Source: Lachnoclostridium phytofermentans (GTDB lineage Bacteria > Bacillota > Clostridia > Lachnospirales > Lachnospiraceae). Taken from it: 8,669 bases of DNA. The notes below the pieces were generated by a model. It was not told where the DNA came from and searched no databases. It saw only the letters and a list, made by a program, of their open reading frames with translations. The translations under genes and the position numbers were made by a program. Shown here piece after piece: positions 1-7,355 of this stretch; position 1 is the first letter of the stretch, and every line of letters begins with the position of its first letter. The DNA lies in assembly GCA_003526525.1 (NCBI GenBank), contig DPVV01000184.1, forward strand, positions 3,479 to 12,147, given 5' to 3'.

Positions 1-69
1 TCCAATGGTATTGTCTACACTGATGCATTTTAACTCTTTCAATGGTATCATAATTGCTTTTACTTTCAT
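1..69 (-). CDS. Partial CDS, probable CBS-domain protein (N-terminus only)
   Basis: The minus strand carries an ATG at 69-67 with a strong Shine-Dalgarno (AGGGAGGAA, about 75-83) six or so bases upstream. The frame stays open to the window edge, giving 23 residues: MKVKAIMIPLKELK followed by CISVDNTIG. The pattern of an M-K-V-K-x-I-M-x-P start followed by a V-D-x-T-I stretch is how many bacterial CBS-pair proteins begin. Such proteins bind adenine nucleotides and act as regulatory modules. The family call rests on this short stretch and is an inference; the existence of a gene start is better supported, by the ribosome binding site and a promoter at 138-166. The gene is divergent from argH and the rest lies left of the window. 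Confidence 0.62.
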   Translation of the reverse strand, partial: MKVKAIMIPLKELKCISVDNTIG

Positions 70-137
70 ATCGATTCCTCCCTTGATATGTTATGGGACC
101 AAAAAGAAGCAACATATGTTTGCTTTCCTTGTCTTGA

Positions 138-166
138 ATTATAATGATTTTACACCAAAAATGCAA
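138..166 (-). promoter_or_regulatory. Sigma-A-type promoter for the leftward partial gene
   Basis: Read on the minus strand, TTGCAT (161-166) is followed after exactly 17 bases by a perfect TATAAT (138-143). Transcription would start near 130, leaving a leader of about 60 bases before the ATG at 69. The -35 matches the consensus only in its TTG core, but the -10 and the spacing are ideal. The -35 lies back to back with that of the argH promoter on the other strand. Confidence 0.5.
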
Positions 167-178
167 GATGAACTTGCA
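150..178. promoter_or_regulatory. Candidate operator: inverted repeat and ARG-box-like half site between divergent promoters
   Basis: TGCAAG (162-167) and CTTGCA (173-178) form a perfect 6-bp inverted repeat with a 5-base spacer; it covers parts of both divergent -35 elements. The overlapping stretch 150-167 ends in AAAAATGCAAG. That agrees at every position with the right part of the Bacillus ARG-box consensus as I remember it (CATGAATAAAAATKCAAK), while the left part agrees poorly (12 of 18 overall). ArgR control of argH would make biological sense. The assignment is an inference from one site, and the repeat could arise simply from two opposed TTGCA -35 elements. Confidence 0.35.
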
Positions 179-202
179 ATTAGCTTAAAAAGGAGCTACT
201 AT
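174..202 (+). promoter_or_regulatory. Sigma-A-type promoter for argH
   Basis: TTGCAA (174-179) and TACTAT (197-202) are separated by exactly 17 bases, each matching its consensus at 4 of 6 positions. The predicted start near 209 leaves a leader of about 30 bases, too short for a riboswitch or T-box, so any control would act on initiation. An alternative TATAAT at 140-145 on this strand lacks a good -35. Confidence 0.45.
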
Positions 203-238
203 AAAACACAAAAAAGATGAAGAAGTGAGGGAACCAAT

Positions 239-1627
239 ATGAAATTATGGGGCGGTAGATTCACAAAAGAAACTAACCAACTGGTACATAATTTTAATGC
301 TTCGATCTCCTTTGATCAGAAGTTTTATGTACAGGATATCCGTGGAAGTATTGCACATGTGACCATGCTTGCAAAACAAGGAATCTTAAATGACGAAGAA
401 AAAAATAAAATTATTGATGGTCTCAATGGTATTCGTGATGACATCGAATCTGGTAGCCTTGTAATAGATAGTACTTATGAAGATATCCATAGTTTTGTGG
501 AAGCTCATTTAATCTCCCGTATCGGAGAAATAGGGAAAAAGCTTCATACTGGAAGAAGTCGTAATGATCAAGTGGCTCTTGATATGAAATTATATACACG
601 AGATGAAATTACAATTCTTGACGAATTATTAAGAGAGCTTCTTTTCGAATTATTTTCCTTAATGAAAGAACATACTGAGACATATATGCCTGGTTTTACC
701 CATTTACAGAAAGCACAACCTATTACACTCTCCCATCATATGAGCGCTTATTTTGAGATGTTTCGAAGAGACCGTGATCGCTTAAGTGATATATTTAATC
801 GAATGAATACTTGCCCATTAGGTGCTGGAGCACTTGCAGGAACTACTTATCCATTAGACCGTGATTACACTGCTTCGTTACTCTCGTTTACGGAACCTAC
901 TAGAAATAGCATGGATTCTGTATCCGATCGTGATTATCTCATCGAACTACTCAGTGCACTTTCTACTATTATGATGCATCTAAGTCGTTTTAGTGAGGAA
1001 ATAATCATCTGGAATACGAATGAATATCGGTTTGTAGAGATTGATGATGCCTACTCAACAGGAAGTAGTATTATGCCTCAAAAGAAGAACCCAGACATAG
1101 CAGAATTAGTTCGTGGAAAAACTGGCCGAGTGTATGGAGCCTTGATGTCTTTATTGACTACGATGAAAGGTTTACCTCTTGCCTATAACAAAGATATGCA
1201 AGAAGACAAAGAATTAACCTTTGATGCAATTGACACAGTGAAGGGCTGTCTCTCCTTATTTACCGGAATGATTCGTACTATGAAATTCAACCGTGATACA
1301 ATGAAATCAAGTGCAGTTCTTGGTTTTACCAATGCTACCGACGCCGCAGACTATCTTGTAAATCATGGCGTAGCATTTCGTGATGCTCATGGTATCATCG
1401 GTCACTTAGTTCTAACCTGTATCGAGAAAAACTGTTCGATAGAGGACCTTAGTCTTACCGAGTTACAAGCTATCTCTCCAGTCTTTAAAGAAGATATTTA
1501 TGATGCTATTTCTTTAAAAACTTGTGTGGAGAAGAGAAATACCATTGGTGGACCTGGTGTTGATGCTATGAACGATGTGATTATGGCAAGTGGTAAGTAT
1601 TTAGAAAATTATCCTTCTCTTTCCTAG
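239..1627 (+). CDS. argH: Argininosuccinate lyase
   Basis: This cytoplasmic enzyme catalyses the last step of arginine synthesis, splitting argininosuccinate into arginine and fumarate. The 462-residue product has the normal family length and starts with the typical MKLWGGRF. All three conserved blocks of the fumarase/aspartase superfamily are intact: TGRSRNDQV (residues 104-112), THLQKAQP (154-161, with the catalytic-site histidine at 155) and [12 protein letters not shown] (275-286, holding the mobile-loop catalytic serine). The C-terminal GGPG region (437-440) is also normal. The ATG at 239 follows a modest GTGAGGG (225-231), 7 bases away. The gene stands alone: no argG or other arginine gene adjoins it, it is divergent from the left-edge gene and convergent with the ABC operon. 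It probably uses the promoter at 174-202 and may be under ArgR. Assignment is secure. Confidence 0.97.
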   Translation: MKLWGGRFTKETNQLVHNFNASISFDQKFYVQDIRGSIAHVTMLAKQGILNDEEKNKIIDGLNGIRDDIESGSLVIDSTYEDIHSFVEAHLISRIGEIGKKLHTGRSRNDQVALDMKLYTRDEITILDELLRELLFELFSLMKEHTETYMPGFTHLQKAQPITLSHHMSAYFEMFRRDRDRLSDIFNRMNTCPLGAGALAGTTYPLDRDYTASLLSFTEPTRNSMDSVSDRDYLIELLSALSTIMMHLSRFSEEIIIWNTNEYRFVEIDDAYSTGSSIMPQKKNPDIAELVRGKTGRVYGALMSLLTTMKGLPLAYNKDMQEDKELTFDAIDTVKGCLSLFTGMIRTMKFNRDTMKSSAVLGFTNATDAADYLVNHGVAFRDAHGIIGHLVLTCIEKNCSIEDLSLTELQAISPVFKEDIYDAISLKTCVEKRNTIGGPGVDAMNDVIMASGKYLENYPSLS

Positions 1628-1654
1628 GAGATAAGGGGCTTTGTCTAGGTTCTC

Positions 1655-1679
1655 AAGCAGGGAGAATTTCTCCCTGCTT
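1655..1679. terminator. Hairpin between convergent argH and ABC permease genes
   Basis: AAGCAGGGAGAA and TTCTCCCTGCTT form a perfect inverted repeat with 12-bp arms around a single T; a real loop would open the inner pair or pairs. It begins 27 bases after the argH stop and ends 14 bases before the permease stop on the other strand, the usual place for a shared bidirectional terminator. Neither side has a convincing U-tract (TTAAAAGTTACTTT rightward, GAGAACC leftward). It may therefore work as a weak terminator or as a 3'-end stabiliser. Confidence 0.6.
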
Positions 1680-1693
1680 AAAAGTTACTTTAA

Positions 1694-3280
1694 CTATAAT
1701 CGCGCTATGAGTTTTGCACCATTCTTATTAAGATAACCTTGTAAAAATCCTGATAAAAGTAACACAACAGCCAAAGTTCCATAACCTAATGCCATCACGT
1801 TATTACTAGCTACAGTAAATAACAATGCTAATGGTATACCAGCAGTAAGGAAACTGCTTAATGATCCTATCATGGAGGCTGCACTTTGTTTCACAACAAC
1901 AGTTTCATTTTTCCATTCCAGCATAGGTAACTTTAGATTAATCACAAGGCCAAATACCGCTGTTAGATAGCAATATGAGATTGGCAATGCTATTGTCAAA
2001 AGTAAGTCTAAAGCTCCCATCTTTAAACCAAATCCAGCAAGCAATGAAGTTATAATACAAACTGGTACTGTTATCGATAAACTAAAAATAATTTTTGCTC
2101 CTAGAATAGTTTTCGCTGCCACTGGTGCAGATTTTAATATCCAGATGTTCTTTCCCTCTAATGATATGGAAGAGGCTGTGATAGCCACCAAACCTACCAT
2201 TAAGCTCATCACATAAGGTACCATTTCCTTTAACATCCCTGCTGCTTCTGGAATATTAAGCATCTGTTCTATCTGTTCCGATTTAAAAAACATCATAGCA
2301 ATTACTCCAAATAGCATTAGAACTAATCCCATTGATGTGTTTAACAAATAGATTGTACATGAGAAATAACGTTTTGCTTCTTTTTGATACAACGCTTTTA
2401 ACTGTCCACTTTTCTTTAATTCCTTCACTTGATACTTCGATGTTGTTTTTTTCGCACTCATTACAGTATTCATCCATTTAAAGTATCGACCAACTATAAA
2501 GGAGAACACTATCATAGCTAGAAATGAAACAGCGAGAAAAGCAGCATAGGACAGGAGATCATACTGAATAATTCCTTTTAGATACCAACCAGCTAACGGA
2601 TATACTTTTACCATCTGATCTCGAATTAATGTACCAAATTCCGCAATCTGGCTTTCACTCTGCATCTGAAAACTAAACACAACAATGAGTAATGTCCCGA
2701 CAAACATCATGATGGTATGGATTGCATTGCCATACTTAAATCCCGCAGATATTACCGCTATGATAACCCCAAGTATCGATGCTATGATGATTGGAATGAT
2801 TGGAATAAAAAGCAAAGATATCATAGATAATACATAAAATGCTGGGGATGGCTTTGCCATAATACCATAGATAATATAATTAGGTACTAATAATGCTGCC
2901 ACAAACACCATATTAATTAAATAGAGTAACATTAAACGGCTTGCCACTACGACCCACGATTTCACTGGTAATGACATAACAATATCATAATCTCTAAATC
3001 CAAATAGAACTCCCTTTACCTTATATATCGAAGTAATTAAAATCATAAGGCAAGTCACAGCCATAAATAATCCAGGTAAAACTTCAAGTTCATTCATTGA
3101 CTTTAGTGCCATTCCCATGATAAAACTATAAGTTCCAGATAAAAAAGCAAACAATAAAAATCCAAGAACTAAAACCGTTGTGACACTGATATTTTTCTTT
3201 AGATTTTTGCTTCGCTTCATATTTAAAAATTCGAATGCAGAACCAAGTTGCATTCTTGTAAGCGTCCACACCTGTCTCAT
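1694..3280 (-). CDS. ABC-2-type exporter permease, about 12 membrane helices
   Basis: This is an integral membrane protein of 528 residues, the transmembrane partner of the ATPase encoded just upstream. Hydrophobic stretches near residues 32-56, 66-87, 110-138, 147-178, 186-204, 243-264, 309-331, 352-371, 391-414, 425-447, 468-489 and 494-513 suggest about 12 helices in two halves, joined by a basic cytoplasmic linker (about 268-307, rich in K). The motif SLEGKNIWILKSAPV (372-386), just after a helix, is typical of a Firmicute family of putative ABC exporters with unknown substrates. I place the start at the ATG at 3280, preceded by GGAGGAAGTT; the frame could begin at a TTG at 3292, but that codon overlaps the Shine-Dalgarno. 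It follows the ATPase gene by 27 bases and is surely co-transcribed. The substrate cannot be told; a peptide, antibiotic or lipid is possible. Confidence 0.85.
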   Translation of the reverse strand: MRQVWTLTRMQLGSAFEFLNMKRSKNLKKNISVTTVLVLGFLLFAFLSGTYSFIMGMALKSMNELEVLPGLFMAVTCLMILITSIYKVKGVLFGFRDYDIVMSLPVKSWVVVASRLMLLYLINMVFVAALLVPNYIIYGIMAKPSPAFYVLSMISLLFIPIIPIIIASILGVIIAVISAGFKYGNAIHTIMMFVGTLLIVVFSFQMQSESQIAEFGTLIRDQMVKVYPLAGWYLKGIIQYDLLSYAAFLAVSFLAMIVFSFIVGRYFKWMNTVMSAKKTTSKYQVKELKKSGQLKALYQKEAKRYFSCTIYLLNTSMGLVLMLFGVIAMMFFKSEQIEQMLNIPEAAGMLKEMVPYVMSLMVGLVAITASSISLEGKNIWILKSAPVAAKTILGAKIIFSLSITVPVCIITSLLAGFGLKMGALDLLLTIALPISYCYLTAVFGLVINLKLPMLEWKNETVVVKQSAASMIGSLSSFLTAGIPLALLFTVASNNVMALGYGTLAVVLLLSGFLQGYLNKNGAKLIARL

Positions 3281-3283
3281 AAC

Positions 3284-3290
3284 TTCCTCC
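3284..3290 (-). promoter_or_regulatory. Ribosome binding site that fixes the permease start
   Basis: On the minus strand GGAGGAA lies 3 bases before the ATG at 3280 (core GGAGG 5 bases away). The longer frame's TTG codon (3290-3292) sits on this site, so initiation there is unlikely. Confidence 0.75.
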
Positions 3291-3307
3291 AATCTTGCAC
3301 AAATGGC

Positions 3308-4018
3308 TTATTCCTCGATAAGCTCCATAAATACTTCCTCGAGACTTTGATTTCCCTTAACCTCGCTTGTCGTACCAGAAGCTATCAATTTACCACCTTT
3401 AATAATTGCAATTTTATTACACATTTTCTCTGCTACTTCAAGAACATGAGTGGAGAAGAATATGGCACTTCCGTTTTGGCACATTTGTGCCATAACCTGT
3501 TTTAACTGGTGAGCTGCTTTTGGATCTAGACCAACAAAAGGCTCATCTAATATCATCAATTTTGGCTCATGGATTAATGCTGAGATAATCGCAAGTTTTT
3601 GTTTCATACCATGAGAATAGGAAGCAATAGCATCCCCAAAATTCCCGGTAATCTCAAACATATCTCCATACATCTTGATACGATTCTCTCTCTCTTTCTT
3701 TTCAACTTCGAATAGATCCCCGATAAAATTAAGATATGCAATACCCGTAAGATGCTCATACAAATCTGGATTATCTGGTATGTATGCCATCTTCTTTTTA
3801 CATCCAACTGGATCCTTCGTTATCGATACACCGTCAATTAAGATATCTCCCTCTTCAAAATCAAGAACTCCAACCACAGCACGTAAGGTTGTCGTTTTAC
3901 CAGCACCATTGTGTCCAATAAATCCATAGATATCACCTGCCTCAACTGTAAGGCTTAGATTATCTACTGCTTTCTTATTTCCTTTATAAATCTTTGAATA
4001 ATTTTTTATTGTAAGCAT
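3308..4018 (-). CDS. ABC transporter ATP-binding protein (ABC-2 exporter type)
   Basis: This 236-residue cytoplasmic ATPase powers the 12-helix permease encoded next. It shows Walker A GHNGAGKT (35-42), Walker B LMILDEP (154-160) with the catalytic glutamate at 159, the D-loop GLDP (163-166) and the switch histidine in STHVLE (H191). The signature is SHGMKQK (135-141) rather than LSGGQ, and the Q-loop position reads AYIPDNPDLY, with an acidic residue in place of Gln. Both are familiar variants in the drug, bacteriocin and Na+ exporter branch of ABC-2 ATPases. The ATG at 4018 follows AGAGGAG by 6 bases. It is the first gene of the operon, behind the promoter at 4089-4117 and the palindrome at 4060-4079, so its expression is probably repressed until a signal arrives. 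The ABC ATPase call is secure; the cargo is unknown. Confidence 0.93.
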   Translation of the reverse strand: MLTIKNYSKIYKGNKKAVDNLSLTVEAGDIYGFIGHNGAGKTTTLRAVVGVLDFEEGDILIDGVSITKDPVGCKKKMAYIPDNPDLYEHLTGIAYLNFIGDLFEVEKKERENRIKMYGDMFEITGNFGDAIASYSHGMKQKLAIISALIHEPKLMILDEPFVGLDPKAAHQLKQVMAQMCQNGSAIFFSTHVLEVAEKMCNKIAIIKGGKLIASGTTSEVKGNQSLEEVFMELIEE

Positions 4019-4059
4019 AGTACACTCCTCTCTTTATACGATATTCTACATTTTTCATC

Positions 4060-4079
4060 ATTTAGATAAATATCTAAAT
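4060..4079. promoter_or_regulatory. Perfect 20-bp palindrome, candidate operator of the ABC operon
   Basis: ATTTAGATA, a central AA, and TATCTAAAT form a perfect 9-2-9 dyad. After two mismatched positions the symmetry resumes with TCA (4055-4057) and TGA (4082-4084). It begins about 10 bases downstream of the -10 element, so it spans the transcription start and first transcribed bases, a typical repressor site. The extended 2-base-centred shape resembles ArsR/SmtB-type 12-2-12 operators, while related exporter operons are often run by GntR/YtrA-type repressors. No regulator gene lies in the window, so the protein is unknown. Confidence 0.6.
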
Positions 4080-4088
4080 ATTGATTAT

Positions 4089-4117
4089 ACTATATTATAA
4101 CTGACTTTTATTGTCAA
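4089..4117 (-). promoter_or_regulatory. Strong sigma-A promoter of the ABC exporter operon
   Basis: On the minus strand a perfect TTGACA (4112-4117) is followed after exactly 17 bases by TATAGT (4089-4094, 5 of 6). The predicted start is near 4082, giving a leader of about 64 bases before the ATPase ATG. It is the best promoter in the window, which fits a gene pair held down by a repressor at the adjoining palindrome. Confidence 0.75.
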
Positions 4118-4139
4118 GTAATTTTTAATAGACAAAACA

Positions 4140-4167
4140 GACGTGTCCCTAAATGCTGGAACACGCC
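4140..4167 (-). terminator. Probable terminator of the xylan-degradation operon
   Basis: Read leftward, GTGTTCC and GGACAC with one further pair on each side make a stem of 7 pairs interrupted by one bulged base, closing a 9-base loop (4149-4157). After the stem comes a fairly T-rich stretch (TCTGTTTTGTCTATT). It lies 57 bases after the GH3 stop and just upstream of the ABC operon promoter, so it would insulate the two. The stem is not strongly GC-rich and the T-tract is interrupted, hence moderate confidence. Confidence 0.45.
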
Positions 4168-4223
4168 TATTGATTTTTTTGAGCCTATGCTGGTAGCTTT
4201 GCGACCAAGGTACTTATCCTTCT

Positions 4224-6377
4224 CTACTCACCAAGTGAAACCGATTCTGGTACATGAACGTCTATTTTAATTGGCATCTTACCAGTCAACTGAACACTTC
4301 TAGTATCTGGTTGTGAATCGCCTAGATATAACTCATAATCCCCTTGATTTAAGATAAACTCACCTTCCTCATTATATAAACCAAAGGCATTATCCGTTAA
4401 CTCAATTAAAACATCTTTTTCTTCTCCAGGGTGTAAGTTCACTTTTTTAAGACCTTTTAGCTGACAATTTGGCGCATCTTCTCCTAAATATTTCACATAT
4501 GCTTGTGTTGTCACCGCGCCTTCATAATCACCAGTATTTTTTACCCTTACCATACACTGTACGTTAGAACCTTTCCTTAGAGTATCCGTATTAGCATAAA
4601 GTAACGTATGCTCAAAGGTAGTATAGCTTAAGCCATATCCAAATGGATAGAGTGCCTCATTCTTCATATAACGATACGTACGGTTTTTCATAGAGTAATC
4701 GGTAAACTCAGGTAATTCCTCCGTCGTATAATAGAATGTTACAGGAAGCTTTCCTTCTGGATTTCCTTCTCCAAAAATCAACTCTGCAATTGCTCTACCA
4801 CCTTGTGCTCCAGGATACCAGCCCTGTAGTATAGCTGGAATATGTTCATCTGCCCATGGCACTGCCAAAGCACTACCAGAGAGAAGAATTAAAATAACAG
4901 GCTTACCACATTCATAAATTGTTTTTAAAATATCTTCTTGAATTCCTGGAAGGGCTAGTGTCTTTTTATCTCCGCTGGCAAACTGATTTCCCTGATCGCC
5001 TTCTTCTCCTTCTAAACCTGGATCAAGCCCTAAGCAAGCTATCACGACATCGCTATGTTCACAGACTGCACGAACCTCAGCAATACGATCATTTTCCTGG
5101 CTTAAATTAGACATTTTATTTTTAAATAAATGGCAGCCTTCCGAGAAGTATACTCTAACATCTTCCGGAACTACTTGCTTAATGCCCTCTAATACAGTAA
5201 TGTATTCTGAGGCTGTACCTTCGTAATTACCCACCAAAGCATTTCGGTTATTCGCATTAGGTCCAATAACTCCGATAGAGGTAAGTTTCTTTGGGTTAAG
5301 AGGTAATATATTATCCTCATTTTTTAATAACACAACACACTTTTTGGATGCTTTGATATTAAGCTCTTTACTTGACTTCGTATCGACATGATCATATGTA
5401 ATTGTGTTAAACGGAATCATTTCTTCATTATCAAATAATCCAAGTTTCATTCTTGTTGTAAAAAGACGTATAAGTGCAGTATCAATTGTCTCTTCTTCCA
5501 CCAAACCATCTCTTACAGCTTGTAGTAAATTAACATAGAGATTTCCACAGTTTAAATCGCAACCACGATTCATTGCCAGTGCAACTGACTCTACTGCATT
5601 TGAAGTAACCATATGGTGCTCGTGAAAATCTTTAATTGCCCAACAATCTGAAGTTACATGACCTTCAAACTCCCATTCTCCGCGTAAGATATCTTCTAAC
5701 AGTGTCTTACTTCCACAGCATGGTTCTCCATTCGTACGATTGTAAGCTCCCATAACTGCTTCCACTTTATGCTCTTTTACAAGTTTCTTAAAGGCTGGTA
5801 GATATGTTTCACGCAAATCCTTCTCCGAAACTTCGGCATTGAAACTATGGCGAAGATCTTCTGGTCCAGAGTGAACTGCAAAATGCTTTGCACACGCAGC
5901 AGCTTTTAAATAGGTTTCATCATGCCCTTGGATACCGTCGACAAAACGTCCTCCTAGGGTGCCACTTAAGAATGGGTCTTCCCCGAAGGTCTCATGTCCA
6001 CGTCCCCAGCGTGGATCACGAAAGATATTCACATTTGGTGACCAGAAGGTCAAACCTTTGTAGATATCGTGGTCCCCATATTTTTGTTGTGCATGAAACT
6101 TACCTCTTCCCTCAGTAGATATAGTATCTGCAATCTCTTCGATTAAATCTTCATCAAATGTTGCCGCTAAACCTATTGCTTGTGGAAAAACTGTGGCTAC
6201 ACCAGCTCTTGCTACTCCATGTAGTGCTTCGTTCCAATAATTGTATGCCTTAATGCCTAGTCTTGGTATTGCAGGAGCAGAATGTAAGGTTTGAAAAACC
6301 TTTTCCTCTAGTGTCATTTTCATTACAAGTTCTTTTGCACGTTGTTTAAACTCTTGTTGTGTCTTCTCTGCTGTCAT
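4224..6377 (-). CDS. Glycoside hydrolase family 3, probable intracellular beta-xylosidase
   Basis: The 717-residue product probably removes terminal xylose from xylo-oligosaccharides with retention of configuration. Domain order is the GH3 barrel (about 30-315), the GH3 C-terminal sandwich (about 347-582) and a fibronectin-III-like domain (about 588-700). The nucleophile is D244 in VTSDCWAI (241-248). The acid/base is one of the glutamates in LEGEEGD (455-461). AKHFAVHSGPE (163-173) and NIFRDPRWGRGHETFGEDP (117-135) are further barrel motifs; NIFRDPRWGRG is typical of the beta-xylosidase branch, whereas beta-glucosidases more often have DLARDPRWGR. Arabinofuranosidase or glucosidase side activity cannot be excluded. 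There is no signal peptide, so it acts in the cytoplasm on imported sugars. It starts 12 bases after the preceding GH10 gene with an AGGAGG site, pointing to one mRNA. Family is certain, exact substrate less so. Confidence 0.93.
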   Translation of the reverse strand: MTAEKTQQEFKQRAKELVMKMTLEEKVFQTLHSAPAIPRLGIKAYNYWNEALHGVARAGVATVFPQAIGLAATFDEDLIEEIADTISTEGRGKFHAQQKYGDHDIYKGLTFWSPNVNIFRDPRWGRGHETFGEDPFLSGTLGGRFVDGIQGHDETYLKAAACAKHFAVHSGPEDLRHSFNAEVSEKDLRETYLPAFKKLVKEHKVEAVMGAYNRTNGEPCCGSKTLLEDILRGEWEFEGHVTSDCWAIKDFHEHHMVTSNAVESVALAMNRGCDLNCGNLYVNLLQAVRDGLVEEETIDTALIRLFTTRMKLGLFDNEEMIPFNTITYDHVDTKSSKELNIKASKKCVVLLKNEDNILPLNPKKLTSIGVIGPNANNRNALVGNYEGTASEYITVLEGIKQVVPEDVRVYFSEGCHLFKNKMSNLSQENDRIAEVRAVCEHSDVVIACLGLDPGLEGEEGDQGNQFASGDKKTLALPGIQEDILKTIYECGKPVILILLSGSALAVPWADEHIPAILQGWYPGAQGGRAIAELIFGEGNPEGKLPVTFYYTTEELPEFTDYSMKNRTYRYMKNEALYPFGYGLSYTTFEHTLLYANTDTLRKGSNVQCMVRVKNTGDYEGAVTTQAYVKYLGEDAPNCQLKGLKKVNLHPGEEKDVLIELTDNAFGLYNEEGEFILNQGDYELYLGDSQPDTRSVQLTGKMPIKIDVHVPESVSLGE

Positions 6378-6385
6378 GATAGGCT

Positions 6386-6391
6386 CCTCCT
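6386..6391 (-). promoter_or_regulatory. GH3 Shine-Dalgarno overlapping the upstream GH10 stop codon
   Basis: AGGAGG, 8 bases before the GH3 ATG, shares bases with the TAG stop (6390-6392) of the GH10 gene. Ribosomes ending the xylanase are placed to reinitiate, suggesting coupled, matched synthesis of the two enzymes. Confidence 0.7.
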
Positions 6392-7355
6392 AAAAATTCA
6401 TAATTTCATAAAATGCTTCTTTTGGCTTCATCATCTCATCAAACAGTAATGGCCAGTTCCTACGATTGCTTACTGGAAAATGGTTCAACCAGCTGACATC
6501 ATCCGTAACTCCCCATAGGGTTACAGAGGTGATATCATTTTTATATTCTCTAAATATCTGAAAGCACTCTTTGTAAACTCTGGCTTGTGCTTTATACTGT
6601 TCCATCGTTGGTTTTAAGATTTCTGACCTGTCTTCATATCGAAACATAGATACATCCATTTCTGTAATCTCAAGCGATACTCCAAGCGATAAATACTTTT
6701 CAATTGCCTCCTTTAATTCATCCATGGAAGAATGATAGATATTGATATGGCATTGCATTCCAATACCGTCTACAGGAATCCCTTTCTCTTTTAGTTCCTT
6801 GATTAGTTTAAAGATTTTATCCCGCTTCATTGGATTAGTCTCATTATAATCGTTATAAAATAGCTTAACCTCTGGCATCTCTTGCTTCGCAAGGAGAAAT
6901 GCCCTTTCTATATAATCATTTCCTAATCCCTGAAACCATTTGGATTCTCTTAAAAATCCATCTGATTTATCTTCTATTGCTTCATTAACTACATCTACAC
7001 TATAACAATACGTTCCATATCGCTTACCCAGCGTATGGATATGGTCTGATAATCTTTCTTCTAACCCCTCCTTCGTGGCATCTAAAAATACCCATTCAGG
7101 AACTTGGTTGTGCCACACTAAGGTGTGCATTCTCATGTTCAGTTCATGATCTTTTGCAAATTGTACAATAGTGTCTGCCTTATCGAACTGATAATCCTTC
7201 TCTCTGTGACAAAGATTAGAAAACTTCATCTCATTTTCGCATGTCACAGAGTTAAAATGATTCTTTATTAATTCTCCATGTGTCCTTATCGTTGAAGCGT
7301 TCACTGCTGCCCCAATAAGGAAATAATCTTTATATTTTTCCTTTAAGGTCTCCAT
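6390..7355 (-). CDS. Glycoside hydrolase family 10, intracellular endo-1,4-beta-xylanase
   Basis: This 321-residue protein is a single GH10 barrel with no signal peptide or binding module, similar in plan to cytoplasmic GH10 enzymes such as Geobacillus IXT6. It should cut imported xylo-oligosaccharides (plain or decorated) into short pieces for the GH3 enzyme. Visible motifs are ENEMKF (40-45), HTLVWHNQVPEW (77-88), DVVNEA (121-126) with acid/base E125, LFYNDYN (165-171), GIGMQCH (197-203), EITEMD (229-234) with nucleophile E232, and WGVTDD (281-286). Small departures from the usual pattern are ENEMKF instead of ENEMKP and RMHT instead of RGHT (75-78); both catalytic glutamates remain. The ATG at 7355 follows AAAGGAG by 5 bases. 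It lies 165 bases after another GH10 gene with no clear terminator between, and 12 bases before GH3. Confidence 0.95.
   Translation of the reverse strand: METLKEKYKDYFLIGAAVNASTIRTHGELIKNHFNSVTCENEMKFSNLCHREKDYQFDKADTIVQFAKDHELNMRMHTLVWHNQVPEWVFLDATKEGLEERLSDHIHTLGKRYGTYCYSVDVVNEAIEDKSDGFLRESKWFQGLGNDYIERAFLLAKQEMPEVKLFYNDYNETNPMKRDKIFKLIKELKEKGIPVDGIGMQCHINIYHSSMDELKEAIEKYLSLGVSLEITEMDVSMFRYEDRSEILKPTMEQYKAQARVYKECFQIFREYKNDITSVTLWGVTDDVSWLNHFPVSNRRNWPLLFDEMMKPKEAFYEIMNF

Noticed and set aside
5..220. A 71-codon plus-strand open frame at the left edge.
   Set aside because: It has no ribosome binding site in view and no recognisable protein pattern; it overlaps a well-supported minus-strand gene start and runs through both promoters of the divergent region.
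3281..3292. TTG at 3290-3292 as the permease start, adding four residues.
   Set aside because: The TTG lies on the GGAGG ribosome site of the ATG at 3280, which is the better start.
4140..4180. A plus-strand terminator made of the same stem followed by T7 (4174-4180).
   Set aside because: The T-run begins 8 bases after the stem, and no plus-strand gene ends nearby; the minus-strand reading fits the GH3 operon better.
4175..4223. Minus-strand GGTCGCAAAGCTACC after the GH3 stop resembles the GACGCAAAGC core of cyclic-di-GMP-I (GEMM) riboswitches.
   Set aside because: The key A before CGCAAAGC is a T here, the AGGGCAAACC-like half and the tetraloop-receptor arm are absent, and it lies downstream of a gene rather than in a leader. 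Chance similarity or a decayed remnant.
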